Source of the DNA: Hyphomonadaceae bacterium
Lineage (GTDB): Bacteria; Pseudomonadota; Alphaproteobacteria; Caulobacterales; Aquidulcibacteraceae
NCBI GenBank assembly: GCA_019753175.1
Contig: JAIELK010000003.1
Span: 1 to 64,000, forward strand
DNA length: 64,000 nt
Direction: 5' to 3'
Numbering within the stretch: position 1 is the stretch's first letter; every line of letters begins with the position of its first letter. Made by a program: the position numbers and the translations under genes. This document shows, piece by piece, positions 48,746-58,095 of this stretch. The notes under the pieces are model-generated. The model was not told where the DNA came from. It was given only the letters and a program-made list of their open reading frames with translations, and did no database searches.

Positions 48746-49498
48746 ATGGCCCAAGAGCACATCATCGTCGATCGCCGAGACGGCGTGTTGGAGCTCCGCT
48801 TCAATCGGCCCGAGAAGAAGAACGCGATCACCAACGCCATGTACGGCGTGCTGGCGGACTCGATCTTCGCCGCGGCCAACGACCCCGGCCTACGGGCGAT
48901 CTTGTTCACGGCCAACGGAGATTTCTTCACCGCCGGCAACGACATCGCCGACTTCGCCGCAACCGCGGGCGGCACGGTCGACGGCCAGCCGCGCCATGTG
49001 GTGCGTTTTCTTGAGGCGTGCATCAGGGCCGAAAAGCCGCTGGTGGCGGCGGTGCAGGGCGCGGCCATCGGCGTCGGCGTGACCATGCTCTTCCACTGCG
49101 ACCTGGTCTATGTCGCCGAGAACGCCAAGCTGAGCACGCCGTTCATCGATCTGGGATTGGTGCCGGAAAACGCCTCAAGCCTCACCATAGCCGCCCGCAT
49201 CGGCCACGCCCGCGCCTTCGCGATGCTCGGGCTGGGCGAGCCGCTGCTCGGCCGTGACGCCGTCGCTTGTGGCGTCGCCAACGCGGCGGCGCCGGCGGGC
49301 GAGGTGGAAGCGCGCGCTCGCGCCGCCGCCCAGGCGTTGGCCGCCAAGCCTGCCGAGGCGCTGCGCCTGACCAAGAAGCTGATGCGCGATCCCGCGACGC
49401 TGATCGCGCGCATGCAGGAAGAGGGCGCAATCTTCGCCGAGCGTTTGCAGTCGGATGAAGCGCGCGCCGCCTTCGCGGCGTTCCTGACGCGGCGCTGA
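48746..49498 (+). CDS. Enoyl-CoA hydratase/isomerase
   Basis: LRFNRPEKKNAITNAMYGVL, AAVQGAAIGVGVTMLFHCDLVYVAENAKL. Confidence 0.94.
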   Translation: MAQEHIIVDRRDGVLELRFNRPEKKNAITNAMYGVLADSIFAAANDPGLRAILFTANGDFFTAGNDIADFAATAGGTVDGQPRHVVRFLEACIRAEKPLVAAVQGAAIGVGVTMLFHCDLVYVAENAKLSTPFIDLGLVPENASSLTIAARIGHARAFAMLGLGEPLLGRDAVACGVANAAAPAGEVEARARAAAQALAAKPAEALRLTKKLMRDPATLIARMQEEGAIFAERLQSDEARAAFAAFLTRR

Positions 49499-49590
49499 GG
49501 TAGTGTTACCGACGTCACATCGCCTCGGTTAGGCTGCGGGTAGGGTCTGCTCATCGAAGCGATGGCGCTTCGAGACGAGGAGCCAAACCC

Positions 49591-49680
49591 ATGACCCGCA
49601 TGCTGAGCCTGATGATCGCGACCCTGACGCTGGCGCCGGTGGTGTACGCCACAGTGATGCAAGCCGCGCAGATCGTCTGA
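49591..49680 (+). CDS. 29-aa peptide, paralogue of next ORF
   Basis: MTRMLSLMIATLTLAPVVYATVMQAAQIV; gaggag upstream. Confidence 0.6.
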   Translation: MTRMLSLMIATLTLAPVVYATVMQAAQIV

Positions 49681-49712
49681 TCCGACCAACCCCGTTTTTC
49701 GAGAGCACTCCG

Positions 49713-49805
49713 ATGACCAAGTTCTACGCCCTGATCGCCGCCTGCGCCGTGTTCGCCCCGGTCGCGTTCGCCACCCTCTCCCAAGCCGCTCAGATCGTCG
49801 CCTAA
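49713..49805 (+). CDS. 30-aa peptide, paralogue of previous ORF
   Basis: MTKFYALIAACAVFAPVAFATLSQAAQIVA; shares AP-V-x-[YF]-AT-x-x-QAAQIV. Confidence 0.6.
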   Translation: MTKFYALIAACAVFAPVAFATLSQAAQIVA

Positions 49806-49897
49806 GCTCCCAGCGACCAGATGCGGTTCATTGGCCAGGGCGCGGAGCAAACTCCGCGCCCTTCGCTTTTTTGGCGTTCTACGCTAGCAGCGGCGCC

Positions 49898-50818
49898 ATG
49901 CTGTTGTTCACGCACGAGGCCATGCTTCGGCACCAAACGCCGCGCGGGCATCCGGAACATCCCGGCCGTTTGCAGGCTGTGCTCGACGCAATTGGCGACA
50001 TGGGGCTCAGCCGCCGCGAGGCGCCGCGCGCGAGCGCCGAAGCCATCGTGCGCGTCCACCCGATCGCATACCTGAGCGCCCTCGACGCCGCGTTCGCGGA
50101 TGCCGCGCACGACACGGTGCAACTCGACGCCGACACGAACGTCTCCGCCGGTTCGCGGGAGGCGTGCTATCGCGCCGCCGGCGCCTGCGTCGCCGCCGTG
50201 GACGCGGTGTTGAAGGGAGAGGACGACATGGCCTTTTGCGCCGTGCGTCCGCCCGGCCATCACGCCGAACCGCTGACGCCGATGGGCTTTTGCATCTTCA
50301 ACAACGTGGCGATAGCGGCGATGCACGCGCTCGATGGGCACGGCCTGCGGCGCGTGGCGGTGGTGGACTTCGACGTCCACCACGGCAATGGCACGCAGAC
50401 CATCGCCGAGCGCGAACCGCGGCTCCTCTTCATCTCCGCGCACCAGTCGCCAGCCTATCCTGGTACTGGCGCCGCCAGCGAGACCGGCCTGCATGGCAAC
50501 GTGCTAAACGCACCGCTGCGGCCGGGGACCGGATCGGTGGAGTGGCGCCGTACGGTCGAGACCGTGGTGCTTCCGGCGTTGGACGCCTTTGCTCCGAATC
50601 TGCTCCTGGTGTCGGCGGGGTTCGACGCCCACAAGGCCGATCCGCTCGCGCAATGGGAGCTTGAAACCGAGGATTTCGCCTGGATTGCACGCGAACTCCG
50701 CGCGCAAGCATTACGGCACTGCAAGGGTAAGCTTGTGTCGACTCTGGAGGGCGGATACGACTTGCCCGCGCTTGCGGGCTCGGTGAGGGCCTACTTGGGC
50801 GCACTCATGCGCAATTGA
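49898..50818 (+). CDS. Histone deacetylase-family (acetoin utilization-like) protein
   Basis: VRPPGHHAEPLTPMGFCIFNNVAIAAMHAL, VDFDVHHGNGTQ. Confidence 0.95.
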   Translation: MLLFTHEAMLRHQTPRGHPEHPGRLQAVLDAIGDMGLSRREAPRASAEAIVRVHPIAYLSALDAAFADAAHDTVQLDADTNVSAGSREACYRAAGACVAAVDAVLKGEDDMAFCAVRPPGHHAEPLTPMGFCIFNNVAIAAMHALDGHGLRRVAVVDFDVHHGNGTQTIAEREPRLLFISAHQSPAYPGTGAASETGLHGNVLNAPLRPGTGSVEWRRTVETVVLPALDAFAPNLLLVSAGFDAHKADPLAQWELETEDFAWIARELRAQALRHCKGKLVSTLEGGYDLPALAGSVRAYLGALMRN

Positions 50819-50857
50819 GGGCCGCTCGCGGGGAGGGGCTGCCGGCGCGAGGGGCAG

Positions 50858-51478
50858 ATGACGACGACCATGGCGCCCAGTGAGACGCTAGATCGCCGTC
50901 CGGCCACGCGGATCGGCGCGATCGTGATCGCGCGACATGGCCGGCCGCATGTCGATCGCTCCGTGCGGATCGACCGCGCCGCCTATCGGCAATGGTGGGC
51001 CCACTATGACGCCAGCGGTCTGCATCCCGATGAGAAGCCTCCCGAGGAGCTGCTGAGGCAGGCTGAGCAAAGCGACATCATCTACGCCTCGACGCTGCAG
51101 CGCGCGATTCATACCGCGCAGATGCTGGCGGGAGGCCGCGAGATCGTCACCGACCCGGTTTTCATCGAAGCGCCATTACCGCCGCCCGCGCTCGCCGGCA
51201 AACGCTCGCCCAGTGCGTGGGGGGTGCTGGCGCGCGCGGCTTGGTGGTTCGGGCATCACGAAAACGGCGAGAGCCGGCGCCAGGCCGAAGTGCGCGCCCA
51301 GGCGGCGGTCGCGACGCTGACCGCCCAGGCGCTGCGCGGGCAGAACGTGCTGCTGTGCGCGCACGGCTGGTTCAATCGCATGATGCGCCCGGTGCTGCGC
51401 CGCCAGGGCTGGCGCGAAGTGGAGGACGGCGGAGACCGGTATTGGTCGTACCGGCGTTACGAGAAACGCACGAGCTGA
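50858..51478 (+). CDS. Histidine phosphatase family protein
   Basis: IVIARHGRPHVDR ... VLLCAHGWFNRMM. Confidence 0.82.
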   Translation: MTTTMAPSETLDRRPATRIGAIVIARHGRPHVDRSVRIDRAAYRQWWAHYDASGLHPDEKPPEELLRQAEQSDIIYASTLQRAIHTAQMLAGGREIVTDPVFIEAPLPPPALAGKRSPSAWGVLARAAWWFGHHENGESRRQAEVRAQAAVATLTAQALRGQNVLLCAHGWFNRMMRPVLRRQGWREVEDGGDRYWSYRRYEKRTS

Positions 51479-51538
51479 CGCCGAATCCCCGCGCAATCGC
51501 TATTCCCTAACCGTCCGGGAGTTCATATTTTCATCGCC

Positions 51539-51781
51539 ATGAGCACCGAACCGCGCGACCCTGCCCAGCTCTCCTTCGAGGATTCCTTGGCGGAGCTTGA
51601 GAAAATCGTCGCCCACCTCGAGCGGGGCGATGTGCCGCTGGCGGACTCGATTCGCATTTACAAGCGCGGGGCGGCGCTGAAGGCGCGCTGCGAAAGCCAA
51701 TTAAAGGACGCCCAGCTCGAAGTTGACCAGATCGTGATGGGTCCAGACGGCCCGCGCACCGAGCCCGCGAAGCTCGGTTAA
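51539..51781 (+). CDS. xseB: Exodeoxyribonuclease VII small subunit
   Basis: LSFEDSLAELEKIVAHLERGDVPLADSIRIYKRGAALKARCESQLKDAQLEV. Confidence 0.94.
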   Translation: MSTEPRDPAQLSFEDSLAELEKIVAHLERGDVPLADSIRIYKRGAALKARCESQLKDAQLEVDQIVMGPDGPRTEPAKLG

Positions 51782-51804
51782 GAACGAAGGGATGTGAAAC
51801 GCCA

Positions 51805-52173
51805 ATGGCCGACGACCCGCAAAACAACGCCCGACTTCCCATCATCTCCTTCGAGGATTTCCTCAAGGTCGATATTCGGCTGGGCACCATCGTCGATGTG
51901 AAGGTGTTCGAGGAGGCCAAGAAAGCCGCCTACCAGCTCTGGATCGATTTCGGCGACCCGTTGGGCATCAAGAAATCGAGTGCACAGGTGGTGCAGAACT
52001 ACGACATTGGCGAATTGCTCGGCCGGCGCGTGGCCGCGGTGGTGAACTTCGAACCGAAGCAGATCGGCAAATTCATGAGCGAAGTGCTCTGCCTCGGCTT
52101 CCCCGACCGCAACGGCAATGTGGTGCTGCTCAACGTCGACCGGCCAGCGCTGACAGGCGGACGGCTGTACTGA
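51805..52173 (+). CDS. tRNA-binding domain protein (CsaA-like)
   Basis: EDFLKVDIRLGTIVDVKVFEEAKKAAYQLWIDFG..VVNFEPKQIGKFMSEVLCLGF. Confidence 0.93.
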   Translation: MADDPQNNARLPIISFEDFLKVDIRLGTIVDVKVFEEAKKAAYQLWIDFGDPLGIKKSSAQVVQNYDIGELLGRRVAAVVNFEPKQIGKFMSEVLCLGFPDRNGNVVLLNVDRPALTGGRLY

Positions 52174-52174
52174 C

Positions 52175-52612
52175 GTGACCAAGCTCGACCTTGTTCTCGC
52201 GCGCATCCGGAAATTGCCCCCCGGAGCAGCAAGAAGCGCTGGCGGTTGAGATCGCCTTCCGGCTCGATAGTGAAACGCAGGGGAGCGTTTTCACCGATGA
52301 AGAGTGGGCGAAGATCGAGTCGACAATGGATAGCTCCGGGGAAGATATCCCGCACGCGCAGGTCGTCAGCGAGATGCAACCCGGTTTCCTGGATGAAGCT
52401 TGTCTGGCGACCGCAGGCTCAGGCCGAGTTCGCGCCTCGGGCTCAACGCGCGTTCGGGCGCAGATTCTTCACTCGGTGAGCTTTCTGGCCGACTGGCCAG
52501 ATCTCGGCCGTAAAGCCAGGCGCGACTACCGCGAACTGGTCGTGCCCCACAGCCCTTACGTCGTGATCTACCGGCGAACGATCGCCGACCCTCACGTCGG
52601 TGGCGGCGCGGG
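52175..52612 (+). pseudogene. Frameshifted type II toxin-antitoxin pair (addiction-module antitoxin plus RelE/ParE toxin remnant)
   Basis: VTKLDLVLARIRKLPP then, after C6 at 52217-52222, EQQEALAVEIAFRLDSE in another frame; toxin MKLVWRPQAQAEFA in one frame and QILHSVSFLADWPDLGRKARRDYRELVVPHSPYVVIYR in another. Confidence 0.75.
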
Positions 52613-53674
52613 TGCGGGTTCCTCCGTCGGGGGAACGGTCAGCGGCACCGGGCCGCTTTGATTGGGCGGCGTCGTGGCCGGATCGAATGTCGTATCCGGC
52701 GGCAGCAGATCGGGATCGACGCCCGCGGGAAGCTCGGTCGTGGTTGTCGCCGGCCCCAGTTCGACGCCTTGCGGCGCCTGCGCTTCCCGCAAACGCAATT
52801 GTTGGATCTGGCCCTGGACGAACACGCGCTCTTCGCTGTTGGGGAAGTTCTGCAAGAAGGTCTCGAACGCCTCGATGGTGTTGGCGTCGCGGGCGGCGTC
52901 TAGCGAGTACTCTTCGAGTTGCCGGAGCGCGGCCTGTGCTTCCTGCCGTTCATCGCTCGAGCGTGTGCTGGCGATGAAGGCGCGCAATTCCGCCGCGCTG
53001 CTGATGTCGATATCTTCGAGCGCGGTGGTGTCGGCGCTATTCTGGCTGACGATCCAGTAACCGCCGCCGCCGATAACGCCGACGGCAACCAGCGCCGCGG
53101 CCGCGATCAGCAACGTCTTGCTTGCGCCAGCGCGGGCCGGCTCGTCCTCATCGAACGTGCGCGCGGGCTCAGCCGGCGTTGTCGGCGCGAGCGCCGGGGC
53201 TGGCGCGACCATGGGCGTCGGCGTGGGTGCTGCGGGCTTCTGCGGCGGCGAAGGCGGCGCGGCCTTCAAGAAACTCGGACGCGGCGTCGGTTGCGGCGGC
53301 GGTGCGCCGATGCGCTCCATGATCATCGCGGCGAGCTGACGCCATGGGGCGAAATCATCCTCGCCGCGCCAACCGGTGAGGTTGACCGCGGGCTCGCCGG
53401 CGAAGCTCGCGGGCACGCTCGCGCTCTGCATCGTGGCGTGAACGAGTTGGGTTGCTACGCGCGCGGCCTCCGCGTCGGCAATCAGCGCCGCTTGTGCGAC
53501 TGAACGCGGCGACCAAAGCGCGATCGCCGCCGCCGCGCCTGCAAGGGCGGCCTGCGTCTCGCCGCCGGGGGCACGGTCAAGCGTGACCTGAGCACCGGCC
53601 TGGCGCAGCTTTTCGGCGAGTGCGCGCGACGGCAGTGCGTCGTCTGCGGCGTGAATGATCACCACCGATGCCAT
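52592..53674 (-). CDS. TIR-like N-terminal domain, Pro-rich linker, single TM and C-terminal helical region
   Basis: VVIIHAADDALPSRALAEKLRQAGAQVTLDRA..ALWSPRSVAQAALIADAEAAR..LTGWRGEDDFAPWRQLAAMI; TM TLLIAAAALVAVGVIGGGGYWIV. Confidence 0.6.
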   Translation of the reverse strand: MASVVIIHAADDALPSRALAEKLRQAGAQVTLDRAPGGETQAALAGAAAAIALWSPRSVAQAALIADAEAARVATQLVHATMQSASVPASFAGEPAVNLTGWRGEDDFAPWRQLAAMIMERIGAPPPQPTPRPSFLKAAPPSPPQKPAAPTPTPMVAPAPALAPTTPAEPARTFDEDEPARAGASKTLLIAAAALVAVGVIGGGGYWIVSQNSADTTALEDIDISSAAELRAFIASTRSSDERQEAQAALRQLEEYSLDAARDANTIEAFETFLQNFPNSEERVFVQGQIQQLRLREAQAPQGVELGPATTTTELPAGVDPDLLPPDTTFDPATTPPNQSGPVPLTVPPTEEPAPAPPPT

Positions 53675-53844
53675 GCGGCCTTCCTCATTGCAGTCTTGTC
53701 ACATCAGCCCTGATGGGCGCGGGTATGATGCCTTGAACCGGCGGCGCTTGGGAAGCCTTGTCCCCAGGCGAGGCTGCGGCGCGGCTGGGATTGCTTGCGT
53801 CGAATCGTTGCTCTGCTAGGCAGGCCGCCCCAAGGAACGCCCCC

Positions 53845-54732
53845 ATGTCCAACTTCAACGCGCGCCTCAAGGAGGCCGCCGAGCGTGTAAACAATGGTCT
53901 CGATGCGCTGTTGCCGCGTCCGCAAGGGCCGGAGGCGCGCCTGGTAGAGGCCATGCGCTACGCCGCCATCGATGGCGGCAAGCGGCTGCGCCCCTTTTTC
54001 ACGCTTGAGACCGGGCGCATGTTCGACGCCGACGAGACGTGGTTGCTGCGCACGGGCTGCGCCATCGAGTGCGTGCACACCTATTCGCTGATCCATGATG
54101 ACCTGCCGTGCATGGACGATGACGATTTGCGCCGCGGCCGCGCGACCCTGCATCGCGCCTTCGACGAAGCTACAGCGCTGCTCGCCGGCGATGCACTGCT
54201 GACCCTGGCGTTCGAATTGCTGGCCGAACCCGCGACGCACCCCGATCCGCAGATGCGGTGTCTGCTGATCGCGGGCCTCGCCAAGGCCGCGGGCGCTGTC
54301 GGCATGGTCGCGGGCCAGGTCGCGGACATGGCTGGCGACGAGATTGGTTCGGACCTGATCGCGGTGACGCGGATGAACCGGCTGAAGACCGGAGCGCTGA
54401 TCAATTTCTCGGTCGACGCTGGCGCTACGATCGGATGCGCGTCCGAAGCGGAACGCACGGCGCTCACGCGGTATGCGCACGATGTTGGCCTCGCTTTCCA
54501 GATGGTCGACGATCTGCTCGACGCCGAAGGCGTGGTCCGCGACACCGGCAAGGCCGTGCGCAAGGACAAGGATCGCGGAAAGGTGAACTTCGTCACCGTG
54601 CTGGGCGCGGACGCCACGCGCGAACGCGTTGGCATGCTTGCGTCGCAGGCGAAACGCCACCTTGCGCAGTTCGGCCCGCGTGGCCGCGTGCTGCACGACG
54701 CCGTCGATTTCATAGTGCAGCGCCGCCATTAA
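53845..54732 (+). CDS. Polyprenyl (farnesyl-type) diphosphate synthase
   Basis: IDGGKRLRPFFTLETGRMF, SLIHDDLPCMDDDDLRRGRATLHRAFDEATALLAGDALL. Confidence 0.95.
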   Translation: MSNFNARLKEAAERVNNGLDALLPRPQGPEARLVEAMRYAAIDGGKRLRPFFTLETGRMFDADETWLLRTGCAIECVHTYSLIHDDLPCMDDDDLRRGRATLHRAFDEATALLAGDALLTLAFELLAEPATHPDPQMRCLLIAGLAKAAGAVGMVAGQVADMAGDEIGSDLIAVTRMNRLKTGALINFSVDAGATIGCASEAERTALTRYAHDVGLAFQMVDDLLDAEGVVRDTGKAVRKDKDRGKVNFVTVLGADATRERVGMLASQAKRHLAQFGPRGRVLHDAVDFIVQRRH

Positions 54733-54756
54733 CGCGTGGCGTGTTCAGCGCTCACG

Positions 54757-55635
54757 CTACTCGCGTGGCGCTTCCGTCTCGGGTGGGGAGAGGTCGTCGG
54801 CCATCGAGCGCGCGATCTCTCGCTCTTGCTGGCTGGAGTTGCGGGCATCGCGTGTCGCGCCGTAGAGACCGCTGAGATAGGCCGTGTCCCATTCCGTCAG
54901 CGTGCTCGGTCCGCCATTGAAGAAATTCAAGATGCTGGGGAAGGACGAGACGTCGGCGTCCAACGCGATCTGCGCCAGCGACACCATGGCGAGGTAGTCG
55001 CTGATGGAATCGGTCGAGCGGCCGTTAACGCGCGTTACGTCCACAACGACGATGACACGATCGAGGTCTTGGCGGGTGGCGCGCCGCAATCGGCTCGGGT
55101 TGGAGATGCGAGCCGCGCCATCGGCCTCGATATCGAGCCCGTCGCGCGACATTGTCCGTGTCACGGACCACCAACGCACCGGCGCCTCGCTGGAGACAAA
55201 CCGCTCGAACGCGGCGCGCCCCAGCGTCGACGTGTTGTTATCGGGAAAATAGTTCATCAGACGCTTGAAATTGTCGCTCAGCTCGTTGGCGAGCACGCTG
55301 GCGTCCGGCGAAAAGAAGATGATCACGTTGGGGCGGCAGCCGACGTCTCCGACTTCCAATCCTACTTCTATCGCGCGCTGTGCGATGCGGTCGACAATCC
55401 GCTGCGCGGTGTCGCGATCGCGCAGGCCGATAACGCCTGGACACAGGCGCATGCCCCAGGTTGCGAGTTGGTCCTCGGAACGCGGCGTCTCGGCCAATTC
55501 GCCCACGAACTCGCGCATGATCTCCTGCAGCCGTTGACCGGTCACGACGATCTCAGGTTCTGGGGTTGGTTGCTGGGCGTGTGCAGCGGTCGGCGCGGCA
55601 AGGCCGATCAGCAGCGCGAAGACGAGGGCGGTGAG
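54757..55635 (-). CDS. Hypothetical exported protein
   Basis: Signal peptide ending AHAQQ; IVVTGQRLQEIMREFVGEL. Confidence 0.7.
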   Translation of the reverse strand, partial: LTALVFALLIGLAAPTAAHAQQPTPEPEIVVTGQRLQEIMREFVGELAETPRSEDQLATWGMRLCPGVIGLRDRDTAQRIVDRIAQRAIEVGLEVGDVGCRPNVIIFFSPDASVLANELSDNFKRLMNYFPDNNTSTLGRAAFERFVSSEAPVRWWSVTRTMSRDGLDIEADGAARISNPSRLRRATRQDLDRVIVVVDVTRVNGRSTDSISDYLAMVSLAQIALDADVSSFPSILNFFNGGPSTLTEWDTAYLSGLYGATRDARNSSQQEREIARSMADDLSPPETEAPRE

Positions 55636-55801
55636 GCGGGTCATGGCGCGCAAATAAGAGGAAAGACAGGCGAAGAAAAGGCTGCGCCGGTCTGCCGCAC
55701 GGAAAACAAGACGAAATGCAGATTACGAGGGGTTACGCTAGGTCGCTTTCGCCGCCTGGACGGGCTAACGTCGCAGCAATCTGAAGTCCTCCGAGGCCTA
55801 A

Positions 55802-57706
55802 ATGGCGCCCCAAACTCCGCTGCTCGACCAGGTTTGCCTCCCCGCCGACCTGCGGAAATTGGACAAGAGCCAGCTGCGCCAGCTCGCCGACGAGGTGCGC
55901 GCCGAAACCATCAGCGCCGTGTCGGTTACTGGCGGCCACCTGGGCGCTGGGCTCGGCGTGGTCGAGCTGACCGTAGCGCTCCACTACATTTTCGATACGC
56001 CGAAGGACGTCATCATCTGGGACGTCGGCCACCAGGCCTACCCGCACAAAATTCTCACCGGGCGTCGTGACCGCATCCGCACGCTGCGCCAGGGCGGAGG
56101 CCTCTCCGGGTTCACCAAGCGCAGCGAGAGCGCGTACGATCCCTTCGGCGCCGCCCACGCCGCCACCTCGATCAGCGCCGCGCTGGGCTTTGCGGTGGCG
56201 CGCGACCGGCGCGGCGAAGACAGTCACGTGGTCGCGGTGATCGGCGACGGCTCGATGTCGGCGGGCATGGCCTACGAGGCGATGAACAACGCCGCCGAGA
56301 CCACCAAGCGTCTGATCGTGATCCTCAACGATAACGACATGTCGATCGCCCCGCCGGTCGGCGGCATGAGTTCGTATCTGGGCCGGCTTGCGTCATCGAA
56401 GACCTACCGCGCCATCCGCAAGACCGCGAAGTCGATCGCCGAGCATCTGCCGGCGCCGATCCACGATGTCTCCAAGAAGGCCGAGGAGTTCGCGCGCACG
56501 CTGGTCACCGGCGGCACCTTCTTCGAGGAGCTTGGCTTCCATTATCTCGGGCCGTTCGACGGGCACGATCTCGATACGCTGACGCTGATCCTCAACAACG
56601 CCAAGCAATTCACCGATCGCCCGGTGCTGATCCACGTGGTCACCAAGAAGGGCAAGGGCTACGAGCCGGCCGAAAACGCCGCCGACAAATATCACGGCGT
56701 GGCCAAGTTCAATGTCGTCACCGGCGAGCAAGCCAAGGGCCCCGCCGCGCCCAGCTACACGAAGGTGTTCGCGCAAAGCCTCGTGCGCGAAGCGGAGAAG
56801 GACGACAGGATCGTCGCCATCACCGCGGCGATGCCGTCCGGCACCGGGCTCGATCTGTTCGGCCAGAAATTTCCCGAGCGCACGTTCGATGTCGGCATCG
56901 CCGAGCAGCATGCGGTGACGTTCGCGGCGGGCTTGGCCGCTGACGGCATGAAGCCGTTCGCAGCCATCTACTCGACCTTCCTGCAGCGCGGTTACGACCA
57001 GGTCGTCCACGACGTCGCCATCCAGCACTTGCCGGTGCGCTTCGCCATCGACCGCGCCGGCCTCGTCGGCGCCGACGGCGCCACCCACGCGGGTTCGTTC
57101 GACGTCGGTTATCTCGGCGCGCTGCCGGGCTTCATCGTCATGGCCGCCAGCGACGGCAACGAGCTGTCGCGTATGGTGGCGACGGCGGCGGCCATCGACG
57201 ATACGCCGAGCGCGTTCCGCTATCCGCGTGGCGACGCTGAAGGCGCATTGGGCGCGGACGCCGCAATCCCGCTTGAAATCGGCAAGGGCCGCATCGTGCG
57301 CGAAGGCACGAAGGTGGCGCTGTTGAGTTTCGGCGCGCGCCTGGGCGAAAGCCTGAAAGCCGCCGACAAGCTCGCGGCGATGGGCCTCTCCACCACCGTC
57401 GCCGACGCGCGCTTCGCCAAGCCGCTCGACGAAGACCTGATTCGCCGCCTGGCGCGCGAGCACGAAGTGCTGCTCACCATCGAGGAGGGCGCGATCGGCG
57501 GCTTCGGCGCGTTCGTGCTGCACTTCGCGGCACGCGACGGGCTTCTCGACCGCGGCTTGAAGATCCGCACCCTGACGCTGCCCGACGTGTTCCAGGATCA
57601 GGACAAGCCGGAGGCGATGTACGTGGCTGCCGGCCTCGACGCTGACGCCATCGCCAGCGCCGCAACGCTGGCGCTCGGGCGCGGCGTGAATGAGGTGCGG
57701 GCTTAG
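55802..57706 (+). CDS. dxs: 1-deoxy-D-xylulose-5-phosphate synthase
   Basis: [48 protein letters not shown]. Confidence 0.97.
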   Translation: MAPQTPLLDQVCLPADLRKLDKSQLRQLADEVRAETISAVSVTGGHLGAGLGVVELTVALHYIFDTPKDVIIWDVGHQAYPHKILTGRRDRIRTLRQGGGLSGFTKRSESAYDPFGAAHAATSISAALGFAVARDRRGEDSHVVAVIGDGSMSAGMAYEAMNNAAETTKRLIVILNDNDMSIAPPVGGMSSYLGRLASSKTYRAIRKTAKSIAEHLPAPIHDVSKKAEEFARTLVTGGTFFEELGFHYLGPFDGHDLDTLTLILNNAKQFTDRPVLIHVVTKKGKGYEPAENAADKYHGVAKFNVVTGEQAKGPAAPSYTKVFAQSLVREAEKDDRIVAITAAMPSGTGLDLFGQKFPERTFDVGIAEQHAVTFAAGLAADGMKPFAAIYSTFLQRGYDQVVHDVAIQHLPVRFAIDRAGLVGADGATHAGSFDVGYLGALPGFIVMAASDGNELSRMVATAAAIDDTPSAFRYPRGDAEGALGADAAIPLEIGKGRIVREGTKVALLSFGARLGESLKAADKLAAMGLSTTVADARFAKPLDEDLIRRLAREHEVLLTIEEGAIGGFGAFVLHFAARDGLLDRGLKIRTLTLPDVFQDQDKPEAMYVAAGLDADAIASAATLALGRGVNEVRA

Positions 57707-58095
57707 CGCCTGTAGCGGAGCGAGTGCGAGCCGTTCGGCAGCGCATTCAACTCCTTAATAACTCTCTCTGTGAACCCAGCACCGAACCTGCGATCAAGGG
57801 CATCAACCATAGCACTGAAGCTGCCGCGCTCATCCTTTGATAGGGACACAGACTTCCCGAGTTCTTCTTGTACATAACTTAGCACGACCGGGACCGCTTG
57901 CTTCGCCTTTAGCCCTGCAGGCGGAGTTAGGCTGGGAAATTTCGGTTTGGCTTGGAACACTTTCTCGCACTCTTCAGCAAACTGCGAATCCGTTAGTGCG
58001 CTGAAGTAAGCAATGAATCGCCGGACCTGGGCAACACTGTATTTCGGTCGACCCATGAGTAGTTTCTTAAGCATCAGAAGGTGCTGGTCCATCAT
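57703..58095 (-). CDS. 130-aa protein of unknown function, coupled to TIR-ParA gene
   Basis: [47 protein letters not shown]...; ATG overlaps upstream TGA (58092-58095). Confidence 0.7.
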   Translation of the reverse strand: MMDQHLLMLKKLLMGRPKYSVAQVRRFIAYFSALTDSQFAEECEKVFQAKPKFPSLTPPAGLKAKQAVPVVLSYVQEELGKSVSLSKDERGSFSAMVDALDRRFGAGFTERVIKELNALPNGSHSLRYRR

